Positions 46,290-53,145 of a DNA stretch of 64,000 bases are shown here, piece by piece. The translations under genes were made by a program, and so were the position numbers. The DNA comes from Rhodoferax sp. (GTDB taxonomy: Bacteria > Pseudomonadota > Gammaproteobacteria > Burkholderiales > Burkholderiaceae_C), in contig NZ_JAUYQD010000022.1 of NCBI RefSeq assembly GCF_030697375.1, positions 62,001-126,000 on the forward strand. Reading direction: 5' to 3'. Every line of letters starts with the position of its first letter. Positions within the stretch are counted from its first letter, which is position 1. The notes under the pieces are model-generated. The model did no database searches. It was not told where the DNA came from and saw nothing but the letters and a program-made list of their open reading frames with translations.

Positions 46290-48372
46290 CCTCGGTGCCA
46301 CCACTGCGGTGGGCGTGTTCCGCCTGGTTTTTGGCGATGAATGCGGCCACCTGTTCCGTGGGCAAGGGTTTGCTGAAGAAATAACCTTGCCCGTATTGGC
46401 ACCCGAGTTGGCGCAACATCGTGGCCTGCGCAGCCGTTTCGATGCCCTCGGCCACTGTGCGCATGGACAGGGTTTTCGCCAGACCCACAATGGCTTCCGT
46501 GATGGCCGCGTCCTCCACATCGTCGGGTAAATCCATGACAAAGCTGCGGTCGATCTTGAGTTTGTCCAGCGCAAACCGTTTCAGGTAGGCGAGCGACGAA
46601 TAGCCGGTGCCGAAGTCATCCAGCGACAGCGAGAAACCACAGCGTGAGAGCTCACCGAGAATCCGCGCCGCTTCGCCGCTGTGGCCCATGACCATGGTTT
46701 CGGTCACCTCAAATTCGCACATGTCATGGGCCAGGCCGCTGGCCCGCGCGATGGTTTGCGCCTTGCTGGCGAACTCGTGGTCGCGGAACTGGCGGCCCGA
46801 CACATTGACCGCCATGAACAAGGGGCCAAAGCGCTCGTTCCACCGGGCCGCTTGCGAGAAGGCGGTCAGCATGGCCCACTCCCCCAGGCTGACAATCAGG
46901 CCGCTGTCTTCGGCAATGGGAATGAAGACTGCAGGGGCGACCAGTCCGCGCGCCGGATGGCGCCAGCGCATCAGGGCCTCCAGGCCCGCAATGCGCCCCG
47001 TGGCGAGCTCGATGATGGGCTGGTAATGCAACTCCAGCTCGTGTTTGTCCAGTGCCTGGTGCAGTTCCGCCTCCAGTTCGAAACGCGTGCGTGATTCGTT
47101 CGACATGGAGGGCTCCCACAGCCGGATGCCATTTTTGCCAGCAGTCTTGGCCACATACATCGCGGCGTCGGCTTTTTTCAACAACTCGTCAAAATCTTCG
47201 GACGGAAGAGCCGCCATGGCGACGCCAATCGAACAGGTGATGAAAAAATTCTGGTCGGCCATTCGGAACGGTTGAATGACCGCATCCAGCAATTTTCTGG
47301 CCCGAATGTGGGCCTGGGGCAAGTTGGCAATGTGGTCGAGCAAGACCACAAATTCGTCACCACCGAAACGCACCACCATGTCGGTGCTCCGCACGGCGGC
47401 GCTCAACCGTTCTCCCACCGCGATCAGAAGCTGGTCGCCGCAGTCATGGCCAAAGGTGTCGTTGACGTATTTGAAGTTGTCGAGGTCAATGAAGAACAGG
47501 GCCCGCGACCCATGGCGCGGCGACATATCGTGCATCAGCTCATCGGTGCGGCGGCGAAAGAAATGGCGGTTGGGCAGGCCCGTGACCTGGTCGTGCAAGG
47601 CCTGGTGTTCCAGCCGCTGCTCGGCAAGCTGGCGTTCGACCAGTTCAGTGCCCAGTGCGGTGTTGCGCTGCTCAATTTGCTCAATCATGCGGTTGAACCC
47701 TTCGCCCAATTCACCGATTTCGTCTTGCGTGGTGATGGTGGCACGTTGCGAAAGATTGCCATCCACCGACACCTTCTTCATCAAGGCGACCAGGGCAGAA
47801 AGTGGGTCCGTAATCGCCCGCTGCAGGTGCACGGCGATGGAGTTGCCAATCAGCATCGACAACACAATCGACAGCATGACAGCCCCACCGTAAAACAGGA
47901 TTTGCGCCAACACATAACCACGGTCGCTCTCCACCTCCAGCGTGGCCAGGCGCTCCCCCCCCGACACCATGGCGGTATTCACGCGCATGCGCAGGAGGCC
48001 CCCCCAGGGAATGCCTTTGGCGCCATTGGGGTTGTCGCCAGACGGCCGGAAGGTGGCGAAGATATGGCCGTTGGGTTCGATGATGCGGGCACCCAGCACC
48101 TCACTGTCGCGGCCCAGTCCGGCGAGAATTTCTTCCGCTGTCTTGCTGTCGCGAAACTGCAGGGCCGGCAGCGCATTTTCAGCAACAATCGCGGCCTTCA
48201 GACCGGCTTCTTGTTCTGCCTTGCGGTACTCCACATTCCAAACGATCAATACCAACATCGCGGTGGCGCAAAGGCCGGAGATCAGCGATGTCATCAGCTG
48301 GAAACGCCTGAGCTTTTGTTTGATGGGAATATCGCGCAGGGTGTTCCAGTGGCGGCGCATAGGGAAGCCCAT
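46267..48372 (-). CDS. YfiN-like diguanylate cyclase/phosphodiesterase (GGDEF-EAL)
   Basis: The 701-residue inner-membrane protein has a transmembrane helix near residues 28-48, a periplasmic segment to about residue 155, and a second helix near 160-180. A HAMP-type linker (TDPLSALVALMKKV), a GGDEF domain (RFGGDEFVVLLD) and an EAL domain (GLEALMRW; DDFGTGYSSLAYLKRF; AEGIETAAQ) follow. Both catalytic sites look intact. The periplasmic part resembles YfiN/TpbB. It begins right after the stop of the YfiR-like gene (TAAATG), so the two are coupled. It may make or break c-di-GMP under YfiR control. It overlaps guaD tail-to-tail. Confidence 0.87.
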   Translation of the reverse strand: MGFPMRRHWNTLRDIPIKQKLRRFQLMTSLISGLCATAMLVLIVWNVEYRKAEQEAGLKAAIVAENALPALQFRDSKTAEEILAGLGRDSEVLGARIIEPNGHIFATFRPSGDNPNGAKGIPWGGLLRMRVNTAMVSGGERLATLEVESDRGYVLAQILFYGGAVMLSIVLSMLIGNSIAVHLQRAITDPLSALVALMKKVSVDGNLSQRATITTQDEIGELGEGFNRMIEQIEQRNTALGTELVERQLAEQRLEHQALHDQVTGLPNRHFFRRRTDELMHDMSPRHGSRALFFIDLDNFKYVNDTFGHDCGDQLLIAVGERLSAAVRSTDMVVRFGGDEFVVLLDHIANLPQAHIRARKLLDAVIQPFRMADQNFFITCSIGVAMAALPSEDFDELLKKADAAMYVAKTAGKNGIRLWEPSMSNESRTRFELEAELHQALDKHELELHYQPIIELATGRIAGLEALMRWRHPARGLVAPAVFIPIAEDSGLIVSLGEWAMLTAFSQAARWNERFGPLFMAVNVSGRQFRDHEFASKAQTIARASGLAHDMCEFEVTETMVMGHSGEAARILGELSRCGFSLSLDDFGTGYSSLAYLKRFALDKLKIDRSFVMDLPDDVEDAAITEAIVGLAKTLSMRTVAEGIETAAQATMLRQLGCQYGQGYFFSKPLPTEQVAAFIAKNQAEHAHRSGGTEAKQSLVR

Positions 48373-48900
48373 TTAGCGGACGCTGCGTGCCAGGCGCAGC
48401 AGTTTGCTGCTCAGCACCAGGCCAGCGGCCCGTGCGCTGGTGTTGTTGATATCGAAGACCAGCCGGTTGCCGTTGTGCCCCAGCCTGACCATGGCCCATT
48501 CGTCCGTGGCCGCGTCCGTCACGCTGAGAATGGGCTTTTCGTGCAGCCCCCGGGTGGCAAGGACGGATTTCGCGTCGGGCACGCCCGGGAGGTACACCAG
48601 GTGGCAGTCGGTGATGTCGGCGTGTGCGTCCAGGCGCTGGACCCAAATGCGTTGCTTGTTGATCTGGCGCTTGGCAATGGCGTCGAGCGCGGTGCCCAGA
48701 TCGTCGTGGCCCAGCACGCAAAATACCAAGCCATGGGCTGGTACAGACGGCCATTGGGTGTACAACGCGAAGTTGTAGAGAAAGGCCACTTTCAACTCCG
48801 TATCCGGGCTCGGCACCGAGGTGTCATGCGCGCTTGCCGGCGGCCAGAGCTGCAGTAGCAGGGACAAAACGGCCGCGTGACGGTATTTACTTGCGCTCAA
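48373..48900 (-). CDS. yfiR: YfiR-family periplasmic protein
   Basis: The 175-residue protein has a signal peptide (VLSLLLQLWPPASA) and a DUF4154/YfiR domain (LKVAFLYNFALYTQWP; VFCVLGHDDLGTALD; HLVYLPGVPDAKSVL; RLVFDINNTSARAAGLVLSSKLLRLA). YfiR binds the periplasmic part of the YfiN cyclase and represses it, linking envelope redox state to c-di-GMP. It directly precedes a YfiN-like gene. The cysteines are few; disulphide-based sensing as in Pseudomonas is not guaranteed. The upstream region begins the accessory stretch. Confidence 0.85.
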   Translation of the reverse strand: MSASKYRHAAVLSLLLQLWPPASAHDTSVPSPDTELKVAFLYNFALYTQWPSVPAHGLVFCVLGHDDLGTALDAIAKRQINKQRIWVQRLDAHADITDCHLVYLPGVPDAKSVLATRGLHEKPILSVTDAATDEWAMVRLGHNGNRLVFDINNTSARAAGLVLSSKLLRLARSVR

Positions 48901-49023
48901 TGAGCATTCCCCAAAAGCGAATCAACTGCCTACGATTGGAGTGGGCCAGGGGAATGTCTGGTTTGATAAAAAGCAAGGGCGCGCTGCCGGTAAGACGCAG
49001 TTTGTTGGGAGGCGTTTGTGGGG

Positions 49024-49127
49024 GCCGTTGCCACTGGGGTGGTTGGTTCCGCTCATGTCCCCCGAACCGGGCTGTGCCCGGTTCTCCTCCTTTACTTCGC
49101 TGCACCATCCACCCCAGTGGCAACGGC
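49024..49127 (+). repeat. double-hairpin element, copy A
   Basis: The outer stem begins at GCCGTTGCCACTGGGGT (49024-49040) and pairs with 49111-49127; it extends inward to 49047 with one mismatch. Inside, TGTCCCCCG (49056-49064) and CTCCTCCTTTAC (49084-49095) flank a perfect inner hairpin AACCGGGC-TGT-GCCCGGTT. Copy B at 63112-63209 has identical core strands but different stem sequences. CTCCTCCTTTAC resembles the 16S rRNA 3' tail; the reverse strand carries AAAGGAGGAG. Confidence 0.8.
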
Positions 49128-49182
49128 AGCCAGCGGTGTTGGCCGGCGTAGGGTGGGGGAGCTTACTCATCAAATCGGCCCC

Positions 49183-49225
49183 AAGCCCAATAGATATGTG
49201 CGGACACAGCTACTAAATCGATAGC
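49183..49225 (+). repeat. 43-bp dispersed element, copy f
   Basis: AAGCCC, eleven bases, GCGGACACAGCTAC, seven bases and ATAGC. The similarity to the copy at 51403 continues beyond the element for about 130 bases, and GGTTTCGACCCACGGCGCC at 49359-49377 recurs near 51690. It is part of a larger duplicated block. Confidence 0.75.
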
Positions 49226-49410
49226 GAATGTGCCGAAGAAAAAGCGATCTCCTTCCCCAGGGGGGCGTTCAGGTCTTTCAGATTGGCCTTTGGCGTTTTC
49301 TTCGGGGTGTCGCGGTCTTTGTCTGACATGCGCGAGAGAACCATTTTTATCGCAGGGCGGGTGGTTTCGACCCACGGCGCCAGCGACCTCTTGGCTGTGG
49401 GAGCTGACAT
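49213..49410 (-). CDS. possible small hypothetical protein
   Basis: This 65-codon frame starts MSAPTAKRSLAPWVETTRP and has GGAGGA about nine bases before its ATG, a strong ribosome site though with long spacing. It is basic and probably unstructured (KKTPKANLKDLNAPLGKE). The stop is supplied by the 43-bp element. A degraded relative can be traced at 51450-51735 (KKTPEAKREGLNDTLG). No family is recognised. It may be a remnant. Confidence 0.4.
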   Translation of the reverse strand: MSAPTAKRSLAPWVETTRPAIKMVLSRMSDKDRDTPKKTPKANLKDLNAPLGKEIAFSSAHSLSI

Positions 49411-49561
49411 GCAAGAAATTCCTCCAGTTTGGGCGCAAATCAGCTCGCAGCCTAGAATCAGGACAAAGCAATCTGCGTGGTTTGTCGGGATTTTTATGCC
49501 TGTATAAAAACCTCAAGAAGTCACCGAAACTTAAGCTACAAGCCATTCCTAGGAGAGTCCC

Positions 49562-49624
49562 ATGACCAGTTTATTGCTCAGCGACCGGAATCATTTGCAA
49601 GTCTTGCGAAGTGGATTACGTTGA
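49562..49624 (+). CDS. possible 20-codon leader frame ending at the first cassette junction
   Basis: MTSLLLSDRNHLQVLRSGLR has AGGAGA six bases upstream and its stop TGA falls inside the GTTGAAC core (49620-49626). The next gene starts at 49631. In class 1 integrons a short frame (ORF-11) overlaps attI and helps translation of the first cassette. This may be an analogue or a gene cut by the insertion. Both are inferences. Confidence 0.35.
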   Translation: MTSLLLSDRNHLQVLRSGLR

Positions 49625-49630
49625 ACCATC

Positions 49631-50176
49631 ATGTGGCAGGCTCGTCGCACCTTTCTCGCATCGGCATCAGCATTGACATGTGTAGCTATTTTTGACGCTG
49701 TTTACGCGCAGACAACTGGCCCAATGAAACCATCTCAATCAGCTGTTGCAATGCGGAGTTTCTTGACTTCGCGAGGCCTTTCGGTTGCCAACCTGTCTGC
49801 ATCTCAACTTATCGAAAACGCGCTAGCCTTCTATCGTTCTGTTCGGGCATCAGGATTGGCGAACAGCCCAGATGCCGACATGTTGCTGTTTCAATGGGGC
49901 GTCTTTGATTGGGGAAAAGGGGCAAGCTTTGAACTCGATCTCACTCGGCAGTTCATGGGTGCCGGGGCCACGGGCGACGATGCAATAAGTCAGTTGCGTT
50001 GCACTGCCCATTTTGTTCCCAGCCCAGAGTTGCGCGCGATTCCAGTTTCAAATCGTTGGTGCGGCTCGGTGGCCGACATCGAGTCGTACTCACATTTCAT
50101 TTACGATAGTGCTGCATTCCGTGCGGTTGCATCAGCCACCCCAGAAAGCATTGTTATTGAATGGGGCAAAGTCTGA
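49631..50176 (+). CDS. cassette 1: exported protein of unknown function
   Basis: The 181-residue protein has a signal peptide (TFLASASALTCVAIFDAVYA; arginine pair before it) and a mature domain with two cysteines near the C-terminal half (LRCTAH, NRWCGS). The AQTTGPMKPSQSAVAM linker follows the signal. I do not recognise a family. ATG is four bases after GTTGAAC (49620-49626), a perfect GTTRRRY core. The gene is followed by an 87-bp palindromic site. Composition is visibly less GC-rich than its chromosomal neighbours. These are the features of an integron gene cassette. Confidence 0.7.
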   Translation: MWQARRTFLASASALTCVAIFDAVYAQTTGPMKPSQSAVAMRSFLTSRGLSVANLSASQLIENALAFYRSVRASGLANSPDADMLLFQWGVFDWGKGASFELDLTRQFMGAGATGDDAISQLRCTAHFVPSPELRAIPVSNRWCGSVADIESYSHFIYDSAAFRAVASATPESIVIEWGKV

Positions 50177-50177
50177 T

Positions 50178-50264
50178 GGTTAACAGGTGGCTCGGCACGG
50201 ACACGCACCAGCAAGATGCCGCTTCGCGGCGCTTGCTGCGTGCCGGGCAGATCGGACATTGAGA
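50178..50264 (+). other. attC-like site 1
   Basis: This 87-base site begins GGTTAAC (RYYYAAC-like, one mismatch) and ends ATTGAGA (a degenerate GTTRRRY). It has stems CGGCACG/CGTGCCG, CAGCAAG/CTTGCTG and GCCGC/GCGGC with a three-base loop. Unpaired bases lie mostly on the left arm, as in attC sites. ACGGAC occurs at the same offset in the other two sites. Confidence 0.65.
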
Positions 50265-50272
50265 CTCACACC

Positions 50273-50629
50273 ATGTGTAGTGCGTTCAGTTTTGTCTACG
50301 TGGTCCTATTTCTCAGTGCCGCCGCCGGTGGTCTTGTGGCGGCGCTCTACGAAGGTAAGTTCGCTAGCCGCCTGTCGGCAAATCATCCCGGGACATGGCG
50401 CACGATAACTGCGCGGAAGATGCTTTTCAACGATGGGGACCAAGACGGCGCGGCCACGGTGCTGTATCTCTGGTCCGGCGGGTATAGGGAGCTTGATGAC
50501 GTGACGCTGAATTCCTACGCCACTCGTGTCTTTGCCGCTATGGCCCTCTTCGTTCTAGCTTTGGTGGGTTCGCTGTTGATGGGGTCGGTGGCCCCGGACA
50601 TTTCCCTACTAGCTTGTTTCCATCGCTGA
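50273..50629 (+). CDS. cassette 2: small membrane protein of unknown function
   Basis: The 118-residue protein has an N-terminal helix (FSFVYVVLFLSAAAGGLVAAL) and a C-terminal helix (RVFAAMALFVLALVGSLLMGSV), with a polar middle region. No family is recognised. ATG at 50273 lies nine bases after the attC-like site. An in-frame start at 50216 would run through that site and is unlikely. It is followed after seven bases by the next attC-like site. Confidence 0.65.
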   Translation: MCSAFSFVYVVLFLSAAAGGLVAALYEGKFASRLSANHPGTWRTITARKMLFNDGDQDGAATVLYLWSGGYRELDDVTLNSYATRVFAAMALFVLALVGSLLMGSVAPDISLLACFHR

Positions 50630-50636
50630 CTATGAG

Positions 50637-50723
50637 ACTTAACATGGCTATCGACACGGACCCACAACAGCAGGGGGCGGCTTCGCCGCACGGTGTTGTG
50701 GTCCGGTCATTTTTACGTTAACC
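50637..50723 (+). other. attC-like site 2
   Basis: This 87-base site starts ACTTAAC (perfect RYYYAAC) and ends GTTAACC (GTTRRRY, one mismatch). CGGACC...ACAACA pairs with TGTTGT..GGTCCG around a GGCGG-CTT-CGCCG-type hairpin. ACACGGAC is shared with the other two sites. Confidence 0.75.
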
Positions 50724-50739
50724 CTCAAGGAAAGCGTCT

Positions 50740-51186
50740 ATGGCAGGTAAGCAACCGAAACGAAAACCACGCGAAGGCGTAGACGAATACGGACGAACAC
50801 CGCTTCACTATGCGGCAGCGGAGTCGCGCCCAGATGAAGTCGCAAAATTGCTAGCAGCAGGTGCTGACGCAAATGCGCAAGATGACAATGGTTGGTGTCC
50901 GATCCATTTCGCGGCTCAGGCTGTTTCCCCTGAATGCACGGCGGCGCTTTTGCGAGCAGGGGCAGACACTTCGCTTTATGACTCATACGGAAACACCGCT
51001 CTATGGCGAGCCGTCTTTTCTTCCAAAGAAGACGGTTCTGTAATTCGCTTGCTGCGCGAGGCAGGTGCCAACTCTCTTGCAAAGAACAACCATGGAGTTT
51101 CGCCAACATCGCTTGCTCGAACAATTGCAAATTTTGACCTGGCAAAGTATTTCACCGACATTGCGGACTGTGGCGATGAGGGCTGA
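50740..51186 (+). CDS. cassette 3: ankyrin-repeat protein
   Basis: The 148-residue protein consists of about three to four ankyrin repeats (DEYGRTPLHYAAAESRPDEVAKLLAAGADANAQ; DDNGWCPIHFAAQAV; DSYGNTALWRAVFS; KNNHGVSPTSLARTI). These bind other proteins. It has a basic N-terminus and no signal peptide. ATG is 17 bases after GTTAACC. It is followed by an 81-bp attC-like site. Small ankyrin proteins turn up in mobile cassettes and contact systems; a partner is not visible. Confidence 0.75.
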   Translation: MAGKQPKRKPREGVDEYGRTPLHYAAAESRPDEVAKLLAAGADANAQDDNGWCPIHFAAQAVSPECTAALLRAGADTSLYDSYGNTALWRAVFSSKEDGSVIRLLREAGANSLAKNNHGVSPTSLARTIANFDLAKYFTDIADCGDEG

Positions 51187-51202
51187 CGAATAAGGTTAGA
51201 TC

Positions 51203-51283
51203 GTGCAACAAGTCGATTGACACGGACGTCCTTTCGGCGGGCTTCGCCCGCCTACTGTCCGCCAGTCATCTCCAACGTTGAAT
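51203..51283 (+). other. attC-like site 3
   Basis: This 81-base site begins GTGCAAC (one mismatch to RYYYAAC) and ends GTTGAAT (perfect GTTRRRY). GACACGGAC pairs with GTCCGCCAGTC around the perfect inner hairpin GGCGGGC-TTC-GCCCGCC. A second perfect core, GTTAGAT, lies just before it at 51195-51201. Confidence 0.75.
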
Positions 51284-51743
51284 GTCAGCAATCGGCAAAG
51301 TTGAGTGACTGAAATCAACCGGGCACCCCACATTCCGCCCCGAAAGCCTGCCCCAGGCCCAATTCAGCAATCCGAAGCATTTACACATATCAAACCTGCC
51401 CCTAGCCCAATAGCTATCTGCGGACACAGCTACTAAATCGATAGCAGATGCAGTGAAAAATGCGATCTCCATCCCCAGGGTGTCGTTCAGGCCTTCCCGC
51501 TTGGCTTCTGGCGTTTTCTTCAAGGTATCGTGCAACCGGCAAGAAGCAGGGCGGCGGCGCAAAGCGCCAGTAAACGGGGGGGGCCAAAACCTGCAAGTGA
51601 TTCTGGCGTGGTATAGGGGGCTGGGTTGGATCGACTCTATGCATTCGAATGCATTGATTCTGGAGCTGTCGGTGGACCACGGGGCCGGCGGTTTCGACCC
51701 ACAGCGCCAGCGACCGCTTGGCAGCGCTATGACATTCAGATGA
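51284..51743. repeat. repeat-rich gap after the cassette array
   Basis: This 460-base interval holds a block (51317-51445) nearly identical to 53000-53127, including 43-bp copy g (51403-51445, shared GCGGACACAGCTAC...ATAGC). Then 51446-51531 matches 49226-49312 and, after about 130 unrelated bases, 51684-51725 matches 49355-49395. No gene is trusted here. The pattern indicates duplicated and partly decayed blocks. Confidence 0.75.
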
Positions 51744-52892
51744 CTACCCCAAAACCCATCGTCCCAGAAAATAAATGGGTATCACAAGGATTGCACCAGC
51801 GAAGATTCTGGTCAGCATTTTCGCGTCGTGTTCCATTTGCTTCTGAAATGGCTTATTGCCTTGCGACATAACTTTTGCCTTTAGCTGCCAATACTCATCA
51901 AATGCATGACTGCGAGCGGAAAATTCTTTGCCAATTTTTGCCATTGCTGCATCAAGATCAACGGAGTCGACCACCCCTTCTGGCTTGGAGCTCGATGATG
52001 TGGCTCTTTTGAACGCGCTTTCCTGTTCCGATTGATCTATTGGCTGGCTAGCTTTGGCCCATAAAACTGCCAGTTTCCTTGCATCGTCTAGAGACTCTCG
52101 TGGATTTAACTGCACGACGGGATTTGGACTATGGCGGCTTCCGATCTCGCAAATTGCGGTCACGATCGTAGGCACTGGTAGAGACAAAAATACCCCCCTC
52201 AATTTGAATGTACCCCTACGGCGCATGATCGGCAGCGCGATCGCCAAAGGGCCAATCAAAAAGGGCCGAACTCGACTCTTCCAATGCTCTTGTATGCCAC
52301 TGGCGCTTAATTCAAAATCTAGAAAGTGGTAAACGAATCCTCTATCTTCGCGATACCAGTGTCCAACGCGATAGACATCGCGCCAAGGTATCGTTGGATG
52401 CCCCGCAATCGCGAATCCATCGGAGTCAATCTTTAAACTGTAGCCGACCTGAACCTCTCGAACAAGGCCAGCCAGCGTTATCCAAGCTGTGTATCCCAAA
52501 ACAAGAGATGCACTAACGAGGAATACAAATAGGGACAATTCCCCTTCCTCCACTAGTTGAAAGGTGAGAGCACCGTTCAGGCAAGGTAGAAAGACAGCCA
52601 ACAGCGCAAGCGAAAAACACAGTCGTTTGAACCACATGGGCTTCACGATCAACTCTGTACCAGACCACGTGGCTTGTTCGCTGTACTGTTTGATTTTTTT
52701 GGTAACTTTTTCAGTGGCATCGCTTGCCCCAAGGCGTGAACCCCAAATCATCAAAAAAGTCAATGCTACTGACGCCCCGCCACCCAATAATAAATGGCCC
52801 TTGGCGACTGAAAATATCATCAGATAAAACAATGCGGCGGCGACAATGAGAAAGGCAATGCGTTTCAATCGGGGAGCTCCAAAAATACCCAT
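51744..52892 (-). CDS. membrane protein of unknown function
   Basis: The 382-residue protein has four predicted helices (about residues 12-28, 32-49, 88-110, 122-146). A cytosolic region follows with a PH-like strand run (YSLKIDSDGFAIAGHPTIPWRDVYRVGH), a second long soluble region, and a C-terminal helix (IFAGAILVIPIYFLGRWVLG). No family is recognised. It is on the minus strand, less GC-rich than the flanking kinase genes, and bracketed by nearly identical 129-bp direct repeats. This suggests it came in by a duplication or insertion event. Confidence 0.6.
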   Translation of the reverse strand: MGIFGAPRLKRIAFLIVAAALFYLMIFSVAKGHLLLGGGASVALTFLMIWGSRLGASDATEKVTKKIKQYSEQATWSGTELIVKPMWFKRLCFSLALLAVFLPCLNGALTFQLVEEGELSLFVFLVSASLVLGYTAWITLAGLVREVQVGYSLKIDSDGFAIAGHPTIPWRDVYRVGHWYREDRGFVYHFLDFELSASGIQEHWKSRVRPFLIGPLAIALPIMRRRGTFKLRGVFLSLPVPTIVTAICEIGSRHSPNPVVQLNPRESLDDARKLAVLWAKASQPIDQSEQESAFKRATSSSSKPEGVVDSVDLDAAMAKIGKEFSARSHAFDEYWQLKAKVMSQGNKPFQKQMEHDAKMLTRIFAGAILVIPIYFLGRWVLG

Positions 52893-52999
52893 GCGGTCAG
52901 AAGATTCGCGGCAAGAATAATCGTCATTTTGACGCGATCGAATTCAACAGATTTGGATGTCTGTTAGCTGGTGGCCTAACCGTCTGGCATCAGCCTGTG

Positions 53000-53127
53000 A
53001 ACCGGGCACCCCACATTCAGCCCCGAAAGCCTGCCCCAGGCCCAATGCAGCAATCCGAAACATTTACACAATCAAACCAGCCACTAGCCCAATAGCTACA
53101 TGCGCACACAGCTACCAAATCAATAGC
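53000..53127 (+). repeat. direct repeat H, including 43-bp element copy h
   Basis: This block matches 51317-51445 at close to 90 percent by eye (starting AACCGGGCACCCCACATTC). It includes TAGCCC, eleven bases, GCGCACACAGCTAC, seven bases and ATAGC at 53085-53127. It abuts the sensor kinase stop at 53146. A perfect GCCTAAC (52974-52980) just before it matches the RYYYAAC box of attC sites. Confidence 0.75.
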
Positions 53128-53145
53128 AAACGCATCTAAAAAAAT

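Larger units (their letters stand above)
48901..49619. other. gene-poor accessory stretch before the cassette array
   Basis: This 719-base interval contains a double-hairpin element (49024-49127), a 43-bp element (49183-49225) that begins a longer repeat shared with 51403-51735, one plausible small minus-strand gene (49213-49410), and a 20-codon plus-strand frame with a good ribosome site (49562-49624). I see no integrase or transposase and no longer coding frame that I would trust. Confidence 0.7.

Noticed and set aside
50216..50272. Upstream in-frame extension of the cassette 2 gene
   Set aside because: It would be translated through the palindromic attC-like site. The ATG at 50273 gives a clean membrane protein.
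51266..51562. A 98-codon minus-strand frame after the cassette array
   Set aside because: It reads through the 43-bp element and repeated blocks. It is a degraded relative of the small frame at 49213-49410 rather than an intact gene.
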